Positions 17,623 through 27,544 of a stretch of DNA of 64,000 bases are shown here, in pieces. Under the pieces are notes generated by a model. That model saw nothing but the letters and a program-made list of their open reading frames with translations, was not told the origin of the DNA and made no database searches. This DNA comes from Tissierellales bacterium (GTDB lineage: Bacteria; Bacillota; Clostridia; Tissierellales; Sedimentibacteraceae), in contig JAHDQO010000006.1 in the NCBI GenBank assembly GCA_018433765.1, positions 1 to 64,000 of the forward strand, in the 5' to 3' direction. The number at the start of each line of letters is the position of its first letter. The stretch's first letter is position 1. Both the position numbers and the translations under genes were made by a program.

Positions 17623-18858
17623 TTAATCTACTTTTAACTTCTTTACTGCAGTTTCAAGACTTAAAAGTGCTTTTTCTAATTGTTTTATCGAGCATCCAAT
17701 ATTAATACGTACAAAATTTTCTGCATCAACTCCAAAAGTAAATCCAGGATTTACTCCTATTTTTGCTTCATTAACAAAAAAATCCATTAACTCTGTTCCT
17801 TTTAAACCTAGCTTACTACAATCTAACCATACAAGATATGTTCCTTCAGGTTTTATAGGTTTAATATCAGGAATATTGTTATTAAAAAAGTTTATTAAGT
17901 AATTTAAATTTTGTTCTAAATATTGAAGTAAATTATCTACCCATTTTTCTCCATAGGTATATGCTATTTCTGCTGTAAGAGTTCCAAAGACATTTCCTCC
18001 ATCTAATTCAAGGGTATCTAATGTTCTATTAAATTTTTCTCTTAACTTTTCATTGGGTATTATTATTGAGGATGTAGCAAGCCCTGTCAAGTTGAACGTT
18101 TTCCCTGGTGAAATACATGTTACAGTAATATTTTCAATTTCTTTAGATAAAGAGGCTATAGGAATATATTTATAATCTTTGTATACAATATCAGAATGTA
18201 TATCATCTGAAACAATGATAATATTATTTTCTAAGCATATTTCTCCTATCTTTAATAATTCTTCTCGTGTCCACACACGCCCTGTAGGATTATGTGGATT
18301 ACATAAAAAGAGCATTTTTATACTTGAGTCAAATTTACATTCTAAATCATTAAGTTTTGAAGTAAAATAAGTATTTTTTATTCTCATTTTTTTATTTAAA
18401 TCTTCAAAATCTATTACATACCTGTTATTAATAATTTTTAGTTTATTTTTTATTAGTTTTCGTCCATTATGTTCTACTACACTATAAAATGGTGGATATA
18501 CAGGTGTTTGAGTAATAATCTTATCTCCTGGATGAGAAAAACTTGTTACACACATGCTTAATGCTGGTACTATCCCCGGACTAAAAGTAATCCATTCATT
18601 TTTCACATCCCATTTATATCTATTTTTAATCCATTTAATTATAGAATCGTAATAAGATTTTGATCTAAATGTATACCCAAACACTCCATGTTCTGCCCTT
18701 GTTTTGATAGCATCGATTATTCTTTGATCAGTTCTAAATTCAGTATCAGCAATCCACATGGGAATAATATCATCTCTTCCAAATCTATCCTTTGCTTTAT
18801 CCCATTTGAATGAATCTGTTCCTTTTCTATTAACGATTTCGTCAAAATTGCAAAACAT
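17623..18858 (-). CDS. MalY/PatB family PLP aminotransferase (C-S lyase type)
   Basis: 411 residues of fold I aminotransferases in the MalY/PatB group. N-terminal WDKAKDRFGRDDIIPMWIAD is the group's hallmark. The PLP lysine lies in SPGKTFNLTGLATS. LFLCNPHNPTGRVW carries the conserved Asn-Pro-Thr-Gly segment and the C-terminal FVRINIGC the carboxylate arginine. Members are cystathionine beta-lyases or aminotransferases; the substrate is open. The start is 25 bp after the AGCS symporter stop, in an apparent three-gene unit with the symporter and the ammonia-lyase. Confidence 0.85.
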   Translation of the reverse strand: MFCNFDEIVNRKGTDSFKWDKAKDRFGRDDIIPMWIADTEFRTDQRIIDAIKTRAEHGVFGYTFRSKSYYDSIIKWIKNRYKWDVKNEWITFSPGIVPALSMCVTSFSHPGDKIITQTPVYPPFYSVVEHNGRKLIKNKLKIINNRYVIDFEDLNKKMRIKNTYFTSKLNDLECKFDSSIKMLFLCNPHNPTGRVWTREELLKIGEICLENNIIIVSDDIHSDIVYKDYKYIPIASLSKEIENITVTCISPGKTFNLTGLATSSIIIPNEKLREKFNRTLDTLELDGGNVFGTLTAEIAYTYGEKWVDNLLQYLEQNLNYLINFFNNNIPDIKPIKPEGTYLVWLDCSKLGLKGTELMDFFVNEAKIGVNPGFTFGVDAENFVRINIGCSIKQLEKALLSLETAVKKLKVD

Positions 18859-18883
18859 ATATAATCCTCCATTTTTTAAATAA

Positions 18884-20344
18884 TTATTTATTTGTTATTT
18901 TACTTTTATCTTCATAAAATAATTTAATTTTAGATGGTTCCCCTTGAGATTTTCCTAATTTAGTCTTGTTGTAATCACGTAATAATTCGAAGAATTTACC
19001 GCTAAGCAGTAGTATAGCTATCAAGTTAACAAATGTAGGCAATGCTGTTACCATATCTGCAAATAACCAAATTATAGATGATGGTATGCCTTTTTTTACA
19101 GCATATATTGTTAAGCATAAGCCAGGAAGTGCAACACCATATCTCATTAATTTTATTATTGTTTTTCTTATTTTATAATTTTTACCTGTAGCATGTCTCA
19201 AAATAATCTCATAATTAGTATATTTAGCAGTTACAGATGTCCAACCTAATAAGAATATACCTAATGTTAATATAATAGATCCCCATGTGCCTAATCCTGA
19301 CTCAAAAGCTTTTAAAGCCAATGCTGAGCTAGATAAACCTGAATTCCATACTCCAGTATTAATTATTACAAGACCTGTAATACTACAGACAATTATAGTA
19401 TCAACAAACACCTCAACAATTCCCAATAATCCCTGCTTTATAGGATGATCAACCTTAGCTGTTGAGTGGATCATAGCTGCAGTTCCCCAACCAGCTTCAT
19501 TGCTATAAATACCTCTTGCAATACCTGTTCTAGCAACAAGCATTATACTCGCTCCAGCAAAACCTCCAACAGGTGCAATAGGTTTAAATGCAGATTTAAA
19601 TATTAATTCAAATGTTCCGGGCAACGATGACGCATCTTTTAATAAAATAAACACCCCTGCTAATACATAAAATATTGCCATAATTGGTACAACTACTGCT
19701 GAAACTTCACCTAATCTTTTAATTCCTCCTAAAATAACAGCATAAACTAATATTGCGAATCCAACCCCAACAGCAATCTGATTAATATTAAATGTTACAC
19801 TTACGGCCTCAGAAATTGTATATGCAGACATACCTAGAAAATAATCGCTCATAATTCCGAAGCCAAAAATAACTGCAAGAGGTCTCCAGCCAAAAAATCC
19901 TTTTTCTTTAAATCCTTTTTGTAAATAATATGTAGGTCCACCATACGCTTCACCATCAGGATCTTTAGTACGATAATACAATGCTAAAGTTATTTCTGCC
20001 ATCTTGGTTGCCATACCTATTAGTGCACATACCCACATCCAAAACAAGGCTCCTGGTCCACCGATAGCGATTGCACTTGCTACCCCGGCAATATTACCTA
20101 TTCCTATTGCAGATCCTAAGGCTGTTGCTACTGCTTGATATGAACTTAATATCCCACCTTTTTCTTCATTGTTTCTATCTTTTTTCAATAGAGAAAAAGC
20201 ATATTTCCATGCGTGCTTAAAATATCTAAACTGCCAAAACCCACTTTTAATTGTAAAAAATATCCCTACGCCAAGAACACTGACTAACAAAGGTAAGCCC
20301 CATAATAAACCAACTATCTTATCCATAATTTCTGCTATACCCAT
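18884..20344 (-). CDS. AGCS family sodium:alanine/glycine-type symporter
   Basis: 486 residues, about ten to eleven membrane segments. The AGCS signature GIARGIYSNEAGWGTAAM is near residue 280. It imports a small amino acid with Na+ or H+. Being 33 bp downstream of the ammonia-lyase and 25 bp upstream of a PLP enzyme, it probably supplies the substrate of one of them; members are known for alanine, glycine and, in some cases, other amino acids. GGAGG lies before the ATG. Confidence 0.92.
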   Translation of the reverse strand: MGIAEIMDKIVGLLWGLPLLVSVLGVGIFFTIKSGFWQFRYFKHAWKYAFSLLKKDRNNEEKGGILSSYQAVATALGSAIGIGNIAGVASAIAIGGPGALFWMWVCALIGMATKMAEITLALYYRTKDPDGEAYGGPTYYLQKGFKEKGFFGWRPLAVIFGFGIMSDYFLGMSAYTISEAVSVTFNINQIAVGVGFAILVYAVILGGIKRLGEVSAVVVPIMAIFYVLAGVFILLKDASSLPGTFELIFKSAFKPIAPVGGFAGASIMLVARTGIARGIYSNEAGWGTAAMIHSTAKVDHPIKQGLLGIVEVFVDTIIVCSITGLVIINTGVWNSGLSSSALALKAFESGLGTWGSIILTLGIFLLGWTSVTAKYTNYEIILRHATGKNYKIRKTIIKLMRYGVALPGLCLTIYAVKKGIPSSIIWLFADMVTALPTFVNLIAILLLSGKFFELLRDYNKTKLGKSQGEPSKIKLFYEDKSKITNK

Positions 20345-20377
20345 ATTTTCCTCCTATTATTATAAGTTTTTTATTAC

Positions 20378-21994
20378 TTAATCTAAACTACCTATCTTAC
20401 TCTCTACTTCATATAACAGTTGTCCATTTTGAACTAATTTTATAGCGGGTCCAGATTGCGCCGGCATATAACTATCGTCTTTTGTAAATGGTATTTCTTT
20501 TTTTAATATATCGTACACAATTTTTGTACCTTCGCCAAGTTCAAATTCTCCTAACTCACCTCCTGTAATAAAAATAGCTCTTGCAGAAAGAAGATATTCA
20601 ATACCTAATATTTTATTTAAGTTATTAATAATCTGTTTTGCCTTTCTACAAGCCCATGGTGCCATACTTACATGATCTTCTTGATTGCTTTTTGTAGGTA
20701 TTGTATCTACACTTGCTGGAAAACATAATGTTTTATTTTCTGAAGCAATAGCTGCCGCAGAACAAGATATTACCGGATAGCCGCAATTAAGACCAATAGG
20801 TTCTCCTACAAGCATTGGCGGTAATCCATAACTTAATGTAGGATCACATAAACTAAAAATTCTCCTCTCAGAAATATTACCTATTTCAGCTAAAGACATT
20901 GATAATATATCCATAGCAAATGCTATAGGCTCACCATGAAAATTACCCCCACTTAAAAAATCTAGTCGATTATCTTCTTCATTCCAGAAGACTAATGGAT
21001 TATCAGTAGCTGCATTTATCTCTTTTTCAATAATTTCTTTTACGTATTTTAAGTTATCTCTACATGCTCCTTGTACTTGAGCTAAACATCTTATTGAATA
21101 TAAATCCTGTACTCTAGGTTTATAAGTTGAATGCAGTATATCATCTTTCAAATGCACTTTTCTTGCTTCTTCTGTAGTTCTCTGACTATTTTTAATTATT
21201 TTTCTTATGTTCTTAGCACATTTTATTTGACCTTCTTGTCTTCTAACAATATGAATTCTCTCATCGAATGCAGCCATTTCTCCTCTCATAGCTTCAATAC
21301 TTAATGATGCTGATATTTCTGCTTCTTTTATTAGTCTTTTAGCATCAAAATAGTTTAAAGCTGCCATTCCTGCAAACATTGTTGTCCCATTAATCAATGC
21401 TAAACTATCTTTAGCTTTTAATTTAAATTTTATTGGAGATATACATGCTTTTTCTAAAGCTTCACATGCAGACATTCTTTTACCATTATAGAAAGCTTCT
21501 GCTTCTTCAACACCTATTAATACAGATGTCATATGAGCTAAAGGTGCTAAGTCTCCACAAGCTCCTACCGAGCCTTGAACAGGAATAACTGGATGAACTC
21601 CTTTGTTCAGCATTTCAATTAATCTATCTATTACTTCTATTCTTAATCCTGATACGCCCTGACAAAATGCATTTAATCTTACAACCATTGTAGCTCTAAC
21701 TACTTCTTCTTGAGCTGGTTCTCCTACACCACCACAATGAGATAATATTATATTTTTTTGAAATTTATCATTTTCCTCCATATCAATATTGTAATCTTTT
21801 AACTTTCCTACTCCAGTGTTAAATCCATAAACAGGTGGAGCTTCATCTGTTATCCAATTCTTTTCAATGTACTTTCTTATCTCTATTATTTTTTTTCTGC
21901 ATGATTCATCAATCTCAACTTTATATCCTTTTCTTGCAACATTTACAACATCATTTATAGTTAAACTATTTCCATCAAGTACTACTTTATTCAT
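20378..21994 (-). CDS. hutH: histidine ammonia-lyase family (MIO) enzyme with Ala-Cys-Gly triad
   Basis: 538 residues, slightly longer than typical HutH. It would convert histidine to urocanate plus ammonia. Family marks: YGFNTGVGKL, SHCGGVGEP, GGNFHGEP, YSIRCLAQVQGA and NQEDHVSM. The MIO-forming triad, normally Ala-Ser-Gly, is Ala-Cys-Gly at 145-147 (codon TGT, 21559-21557), in GSVGACGDLAPLAH. In the Pseudomonas enzyme a Ser-to-Cys change at this site was reported to keep activity, so this may be functional. No hutU or hutI is nearby, so another aromatic or histidine-like substrate, or an aminomutase role, remains possible. It heads the unit with the symporter and aminotransferase. Confidence 0.82.
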   Translation of the reverse strand: MNKVVLDGNSLTINDVVNVARKGYKVEIDESCRKKIIEIRKYIEKNWITDEAPPVYGFNTGVGKLKDYNIDMEENDKFQKNIILSHCGGVGEPAQEEVVRATMVVRLNAFCQGVSGLRIEVIDRLIEMLNKGVHPVIPVQGSVGACGDLAPLAHMTSVLIGVEEAEAFYNGKRMSACEALEKACISPIKFKLKAKDSLALINGTTMFAGMAALNYFDAKRLIKEAEISASLSIEAMRGEMAAFDERIHIVRRQEGQIKCAKNIRKIIKNSQRTTEEARKVHLKDDILHSTYKPRVQDLYSIRCLAQVQGACRDNLKYVKEIIEKEINAATDNPLVFWNEEDNRLDFLSGGNFHGEPIAFAMDILSMSLAEIGNISERRIFSLCDPTLSYGLPPMLVGEPIGLNCGYPVISCSAAAIASENKTLCFPASVDTIPTKSNQEDHVSMAPWACRKAKQIINNLNKILGIEYLLSARAIFITGGELGEFELGEGTKIVYDILKKEIPFTKDDSYMPAQSGPAIKLVQNGQLLYEVESKIGSLD

Positions 21995-22054
21995 TTTACC
22001 CTCCTGTTATTTTTTCTAATTTTACAATTTATTTATCAAAAAATTATAAAAAAA

Positions 22055-22080
22055 TTTCACCTCTATAAATAGAAGTGAAA
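22055..22080 (-). terminator. terminator of the second BTAD regulator (possibly bidirectional)
   Basis: TTTCACTTCTA pairs with TAGAGGTGAAA (11 bp with one G-U, loop of 4) on the minus strand and is followed by TTTTTTTATAATTTTTT. The other side also has a T-run. It separates this regulator from hutH. Confidence 0.85.
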
Positions 22081-22098
22081 CTTATTTTTTTATATTAT

Positions 22099-25000
22099 TT
22101 ATATTTTATCTATATACTGTCTATCAACAGGAGAATACACACTTTGATGTATCTCTTTTACTTTTTCTTTGTAATGGATTACATTTTTGTCTATTAAATT
22201 TAAGAATACACATTTTATATTATTATTTGTAGAAAATAAATTTCTTATTTGAGCAAATATTCTAAAAACTACGCCTTGTTCATAAGGACTTTTGAGTTTA
22301 ACAGCATATTCTTTAGCTTTTTCTAGATATTTTAAGGATTCTTCATATTCTTTTTTTATCAGCAGAATCAAAGAATAATAACTATAAGCCAAAGCCCTTC
22401 CCCATAAAGAATCTGCTTGCTTATAATATTCAATAGATTTCTTTAAATATTCTTCAGCTAAAATGTAATTTTCCATTTCATATGCTGCTTGACCTGCATT
22501 AGCATAAAATACAGGCAATCCACCTAACAATCCTTTTTCTTCACATATTTTTATTGCTATGTTTAAATATTTTATCGCTTTATCATATTCCATATTTAAT
22601 CTTTTTGCTTCACCAATCCAACCGTAGGAAGCAGCTAGGTTAACTAAATATTTTCTTTTCTCTAAAGAATTTTCAAATATCTCAATTGCTTTATTAAGCT
22701 CTTTTTCTCCTTCACGCGTTCTTCCAGACATTATTTCTTTTAATCCATCTAATCTATACCAAATAGCAATATCTTCAGTTTTGCCAATTCTGTTTACAAT
22801 TAATAATGATTCTTCTATAACTTTATTCATTTTATTAGTATTATAAGTATTTATATGAATACACATAAGCTGCCTATTAGCTTTTATTATATTATATAAA
22901 TTGTTTTCCTTTGAAAAAGGTTTATTTATCTTTTTCAATTCATTTATATATTTTAAACCTGTTTTATATTCACCTTTTCTAATATAAAATCTACCTAACA
23001 TATGTAAATATTCAGATATTAATTCAACATCATGCTCGCTGTAATTTCTTTTTAAATTTTCATCAATCCAAACTGATATTTTCTTAAAATTATGCTCTAT
23101 ATTCTCAATACTAAAAGACATAGATTTATAATAGTTTTGATAATTAGGATTTTCTATCACTGGGAAAAATTCATGTGCCACACATAGATACCCATACAAA
23201 TATTTTATTGTATATCTTAAAGACTTATTAATATCACCACATTTTTCATAATGATATATAAGTTTCGAATATAATAAAGTATCTTTATTATTATTTTGAA
23301 GTTGATTTTCAAAAATTTGTGCAACTCTTTTGTGCAGAATTCTTTTTTTAGCTAATGTCATTTCAGAATAGACATATTCTCTAATCTTTTGATGTGAAAA
23401 AACATAATAAGTATCATTAATATTTCCTTTTTCATTAATTATATTTTTATTTATTAAGGTTTCAATATTTTCGACTAATTCATATCCATTTATATTTGAT
23501 ACTTTTGATAAAAAATCAAAAGTAATTTTGTCAAAGAATATAGCCAATATATCTAAAACTTTTCTTGCTTCAATATGAATTGACATTATTCTATTTTCTA
23601 ATACATTTCTTATGTTAGGAGTTATTTCTTTAAGTGATCCATTATCTTTAATATTATTTAAAATTTCAATTATAAAAAATGGATTTCCTTCTGTTTCTGA
23701 GAATAATATTTTTTTAGTTTTGTCACTAAATTTAAATTCAGGCATTAATTTTTCAGCCATATCAGCTGTTTCTTGAATACTAAATCTTTTAATCATAACT
23801 TTATATAAAAATCCATTCTTATTCATATCAAATATAAATGTTTCAATATACTTGTTTTTTTCCAACCTACATGTGAAAATAAAGAAAATAGATTTATTTT
23901 TATCAGTTGTTAGAATATTTCTAATAAGAGAAATACTAACTTCATCTGCCCACTGAATATCATCAAAGAAAATTATTAATTTCTTCTTTTTAGAAATAGT
24001 TAATAATAAATTTACTATTGATTTCTCAACAGTTTCATATTTAGGGCAAATTAAACTGTCAAAGTCATAACTTTCACTAATAGTATCAGGTTTAAGAAAA
24101 GGGAAAATAGAAACTATTGAATTTAGTAGTTTATTAGGTATGTCCATTTTATTTGCTTCAACTTTATTCATTATCTGACTAAAAATACTCTGCCAAGGCT
24201 TGAGCATATATCTTTCTTCTGCTCTATAACATTGAGTTTTAAAAATGTCTAAAATATTATCTTTAGTAACGATATTTAAAATTTCCTCAGCTAATCTTGT
24301 TTTACCAATGCCTTCCTCTCCTAATAATATAGGTGAATTTGAAAATTCGTTATTACTAAAACTATTAATACTTTGAATTAATTTATGTTTTTCTTCTTTT
24401 CTTCCGTAAAAAGTTGTTTTTTTCTTTTTATTATGTTCATAATTATCTATTTTGATGTTAGTAATATCTTTAATTTCTTTATTTCTTTCATTTTTTGCTT
24501 CTTGAACTATTTTTTTTATATCATCGTTTGGAGAAATGAGTAATTCTTCCATAAGAAGTCTTTCAAGCTTGTTATATACTTTCATTACTTTGCTGTACAT
24601 TTTTTTTCTTTTATATAAATCAATTAAGAGTCTATATCCTCTTTCGTCAAATTCATCAATGTTTATTAGCTTTAAGCATAATCTTTCTCCATCAATAAAA
24701 TTATCTTCACAAATATATTTTTGGGCTTTATTAATTAATTTGTCTATAACATAAATTCTTATCCTCTGTCTGCTTTGTTCTATCCAATCGTCATAAATAT
24801 CACAGTTTTTTAGATAAAAATTTTCTAGAAATTCTCCTTTATATATTTCACATACATCACTAACTCCATTGAATAAATCATATACATCATTTGAAATTGA
24901 ATAGTTTAAATTTATCTTTACAGTATTTTGAGTAGATACAGCAAAAAAATCTTTTCCAAAAGTCTTTCTGATTACATAAATAGCATTTCTCAAACTTTTC

Positions 25001-25197
25001 ATGCATTTTTCTTCGTTATATTTATCTCCCCAAAAAATATCAGCAAGTTTAAGTTTTGATGCCTCTTTTTCAACAATAATATAATAAAAAATTGCTTCAA
25101 CTTTTTTGTACGGTAAAAATATCTCTTTTTTATTCATAATAATTTTAGGCTTGCCAAGTAAATATACTTTTACTTCATTATTTTTTATATTACTCAT
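22099..25197 (-). CDS. large BTAD-type regulator with AAA ATPase and TPR repeats (paralog 2)
   Basis: 1032 residues with the same plan as the gene at 13251. The N-terminus (FLPYKKVEAIFYYII, KLADIFWGDKYNE, SLRNAIYVIRKTFG) aligns well with it. Walker A GEEGIGKT is near residue 289, Walker B FFDDIQWADE near 411, HQKIREYVYSEM near 600, and TPRs fill the last third. It points away from the xdh genes' end by 90 bp and toward the hutH unit. It is probably a transcription factor sensing a metabolite through the ATPase and repeat domains; targets could be the hutH unit or the xdh genes. Function not established. Confidence 0.83.
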   Translation of the reverse strand: MSNIKNNEVKVYLLGKPKIIMNKKEIFLPYKKVEAIFYYIIVEKEASKLKLADIFWGDKYNEEKCMKSLRNAIYVIRKTFGKDFFAVSTQNTVKINLNYSISNDVYDLFNGVSDVCEIYKGEFLENFYLKNCDIYDDWIEQSRQRIRIYVIDKLINKAQKYICEDNFIDGERLCLKLINIDEFDERGYRLLIDLYKRKKMYSKVMKVYNKLERLLMEELLISPNDDIKKIVQEAKNERNKEIKDITNIKIDNYEHNKKKKTTFYGRKEEKHKLIQSINSFSNNEFSNSPILLGEEGIGKTRLAEEILNIVTKDNILDIFKTQCYRAEERYMLKPWQSIFSQIMNKVEANKMDIPNKLLNSIVSIFPFLKPDTISESYDFDSLICPKYETVEKSIVNLLLTISKKKKLIIFFDDIQWADEVSISLIRNILTTDKNKSIFFIFTCRLEKNKYIETFIFDMNKNGFLYKVMIKRFSIQETADMAEKLMPEFKFSDKTKKILFSETEGNPFFIIEILNNIKDNGSLKEITPNIRNVLENRIMSIHIEARKVLDILAIFFDKITFDFLSKVSNINGYELVENIETLINKNIINEKGNINDTYYVFSHQKIREYVYSEMTLAKKRILHKRVAQIFENQLQNNNKDTLLYSKLIYHYEKCGDINKSLRYTIKYLYGYLCVAHEFFPVIENPNYQNYYKSMSFSIENIEHNFKKISVWIDENLKRNYSEHDVELISEYLHMLGRFYIRKGEYKTGLKYINELKKINKPFSKENNLYNIIKANRQLMCIHINTYNTNKMNKVIEESLLIVNRIGKTEDIAIWYRLDGLKEIMSGRTREGEKELNKAIEIFENSLEKRKYLVNLAASYGWIGEAKRLNMEYDKAIKYLNIAIKICEEKGLLGGLPVFYANAGQAAYEMENYILAEEYLKKSIEYYKQADSLWGRALAYSYYSLILLIKKEYEESLKYLEKAKEYAVKLKSPYEQGVVFRIFAQIRNLFSTNNNIKCVFLNLIDKNVIHYKEKVKEIHQSVYSPVDRQYIDKI

Positions 25198-25288
25198 TAC
25201 AACACCTCAAATCATAATAAATATTAAATTAATTTTACCATATATACCTTATAAAAAAAACGTCAAAAATATATCAAATGATTATATA

Positions 25289-27544
25289 TTATTCTTTATT
25301 GGTAATAGCTTCTATTATTCTTTCTGGTGTTGCTGGATACACAGTAATATTAGTATCCAAAGCATTATTTATTGCATTAAGTATCGCAGGAGCAGGAGCA
25401 ACAGCTACAAGTTCTCCTACGCTTTTTGCTCCAAATGGACCTGTAGGCTCGCATTTCTCCACTAGTTCCATTTTTATTTCTGGCATATCAGGAGCATTTA
25501 TAATATGGTATTTTGAAAAATTTTCTGATTTAACTCTTCCATTTTTATTAATTTCAATTTCTTCGCAAAGAGCCATACCAATGCTCATTTGAGCACCGCC
25601 TTGTATCTGACCTTCAACTAAAACTGGATTTATTGACTGACCAATGTCGTGTACTTCTAAGATATCTTTCACTTCTACTTGTCCAGTATATTTGTCTACT
25701 TTAACCTCAACAAAGGACACTGCATATACAGCAGGGTTAGCAGGAGATTTATATGTCATATTAACATTTAAGCTTTCTTCAAGATTTGTCTCTGTTTCTA
25801 GAGCTATTTGTCCATATGTATATTTTTCACTACTATTTTCTTTGTAAATATAACCATCTTTTAAAATTACCTTTTCTTTACTACAGCCATTAAGTTTGCA
25901 GAAATTATTTATTAACTTTTCTCTGATTTGTTCAGCAGCTCTTTTTACAGCTCCACCACATACAAAAGTAACTCTACTCGCTTGAGAACCAGCTGAATCA
26001 TATGGAGATATAAAAGTATCTGCTTGCGGAATATTTATACTTACAGGATCAATATCTAGTACTTCTGCTGCAATCTGCTTCATTGTTTGAACAGTACCAC
26101 ATCCTTGGTCATGAATTCCTACTTTAATCCAAACTACGTTGCTAGGTAATATTGATATATCCACATTTGTGAAATCAGGAAATGCTCCATGATAACCATT
26201 ACCATGCGTTGCACAAGCCATTCCTATTCCATAAGCATATCTATCTGTATTTTTATTATTTATTAATTGCTTTCTCTCATACCAATTAAATCTTTTCATA
26301 CCTTTTGTAATGCACTCTCTTATTCTTGCATTTCCTAGATTCGGAGCTCCAATAGGATCTTCAGCATTTGGACTAACAACATTATTCAACCTAAATTCAC
26401 ATGTATCCATCCCAATTTTTCTAGCAGCATTATCTATGTTTAATTCTGTAACTGCATGTATTTGTGGTGAACCGTAACCCCTACACGCTCCACCCGGTAT
26501 CGTATTTGTATAATACGTATTGCCTGTGAAGATTTGACTATCTATATCATATAATCTAAAAGATTTTTTGCCCATTGCTAAAGCGATAGCTGCTGCATTA
26601 GTATAATATGCTCCACCATCAATATTTGCAGTTATTTCTCTACCTACGATCTTTCCATCTTTAGTAATTCCCGTTTTAACTATAATCCTCGAAGCATTCC
26701 TACTTCTTGTACCTTGTATAACATCCTTCCTATCCATTATTAATTTAACAGGCCTATTTAATTCTTTTGCTGCAAAAGCACATATTGGTCCTAATATAGG
26801 TTGACCCTTTCCTCCAAATGATCCACCCATAATTGATTTTATGACTCTTACTTTGCTGTATGGCATTTCTAAAACCTTTGCTATAATATATTGTTCCTGA
26901 AAAACTACTTGGCATGGCATCCAAACAATAATATTCCCTATCTCATCTTTTTCTGCTAAACATGAATGCGTTTCCATAGCTGCATGATGAATTTTTTGTG
27001 TGGTACCAATATCTTCAATAATAAAATCAGCTTTTTTAAATGATTCATCTATATTTCCACAGGATAATTTTTTACTAAAAGCAAGATTTGTATTGCCTTT
27101 TATAATCATTTCATCTTTTTCTGCTGATTCTATCCCAATAACATTTGAAAGTTCGTTATATTCTACTTTAATTTCTTTAAGAGCTCTATTGACTGATTCT
27201 TTAGTTTCTCCAACGACAATTGCTATTCTATCTCCAACAAATCTTGCTTTATCATTTAAAATATATTCATCTTCTAAAGCTGATACACCTGGATACCATT
27301 GGTGAGAATTATATGCAATTTTAGGGATATCATCATATGTATATATTGCTACTATTCCAGGAATTTTTAAAGCTTGTTTTTTGTCAATCTTAATTTCTGC
27401 ATGAGCTTTTTCACTTAATAATAATCTTGCATGCAGCATATTATGTTTTTCCATATCACAGACATATTTTGCTTTTCCAGAAGCTTTATCATAAGAATCT
27501 TCTCTTATTAAACCCTTCCCAACATACTTTAATTTTTTATTCAT
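25289..27544 (-). CDS. xanthine dehydrogenase family, molybdenum-binding subunit
   Basis: 751 residues from the ATG at 27544, chosen because GGAAGGTGA precedes it; an in-frame GTG at 27553 overlaps that site. It shows the aldehyde oxidase/xanthine dehydrogenase Mo-cofactor segments GGSFGGKGQ, GACRGYGSPQ and, near the C-terminus, GAKSVGELVAVAP with the expected catalytic Glu. With the next two genes it forms a three-subunit molybdenum hydroxylase. Substrate could be xanthine, another purine or an N-heterocycle; the sequence alone does not decide. No cofactor-maturation gene is next to it. Confidence 0.88.
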   Translation of the reverse strand: MNKKLKYVGKGLIREDSYDKASGKAKYVCDMEKHNMLHARLLLSEKAHAEIKIDKKQALKIPGIVAIYTYDDIPKIAYNSHQWYPGVSALEDEYILNDKARFVGDRIAIVVGETKESVNRALKEIKVEYNELSNVIGIESAEKDEMIIKGNTNLAFSKKLSCGNIDESFKKADFIIEDIGTTQKIHHAAMETHSCLAEKDEIGNIIVWMPCQVVFQEQYIIAKVLEMPYSKVRVIKSIMGGSFGGKGQPILGPICAFAAKELNRPVKLIMDRKDVIQGTRSRNASRIIVKTGITKDGKIVGREITANIDGGAYYTNAAAIALAMGKKSFRLYDIDSQIFTGNTYYTNTIPGGACRGYGSPQIHAVTELNIDNAARKIGMDTCEFRLNNVVSPNAEDPIGAPNLGNARIRECITKGMKRFNWYERKQLINNKNTDRYAYGIGMACATHGNGYHGAFPDFTNVDISILPSNVVWIKVGIHDQGCGTVQTMKQIAAEVLDIDPVSINIPQADTFISPYDSAGSQASRVTFVCGGAVKRAAEQIREKLINNFCKLNGCSKEKVILKDGYIYKENSSEKYTYGQIALETETNLEESLNVNMTYKSPANPAVYAVSFVEVKVDKYTGQVEVKDILEVHDIGQSINPVLVEGQIQGGAQMSIGMALCEEIEINKNGRVKSENFSKYHIINAPDMPEIKMELVEKCEPTGPFGAKSVGELVAVAPAPAILNAINNALDTNITVYPATPERIIEAITNKE

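Noticed and set aside
20378-21994. Calling the ammonia-lyase a tyrosine or phenylalanine enzyme
   Set aside because: The SHCGGVGEP segment carries the Ser-His of histidine-type enzymes; substrate was therefore left as HutH-like with a caveat.
25106-25465. 119-codon plus-strand reading frame near the end of the xdh Mo subunit
   Set aside because: Antisense to two real genes, low-complexity composition, no ribosome binding site or known motif.
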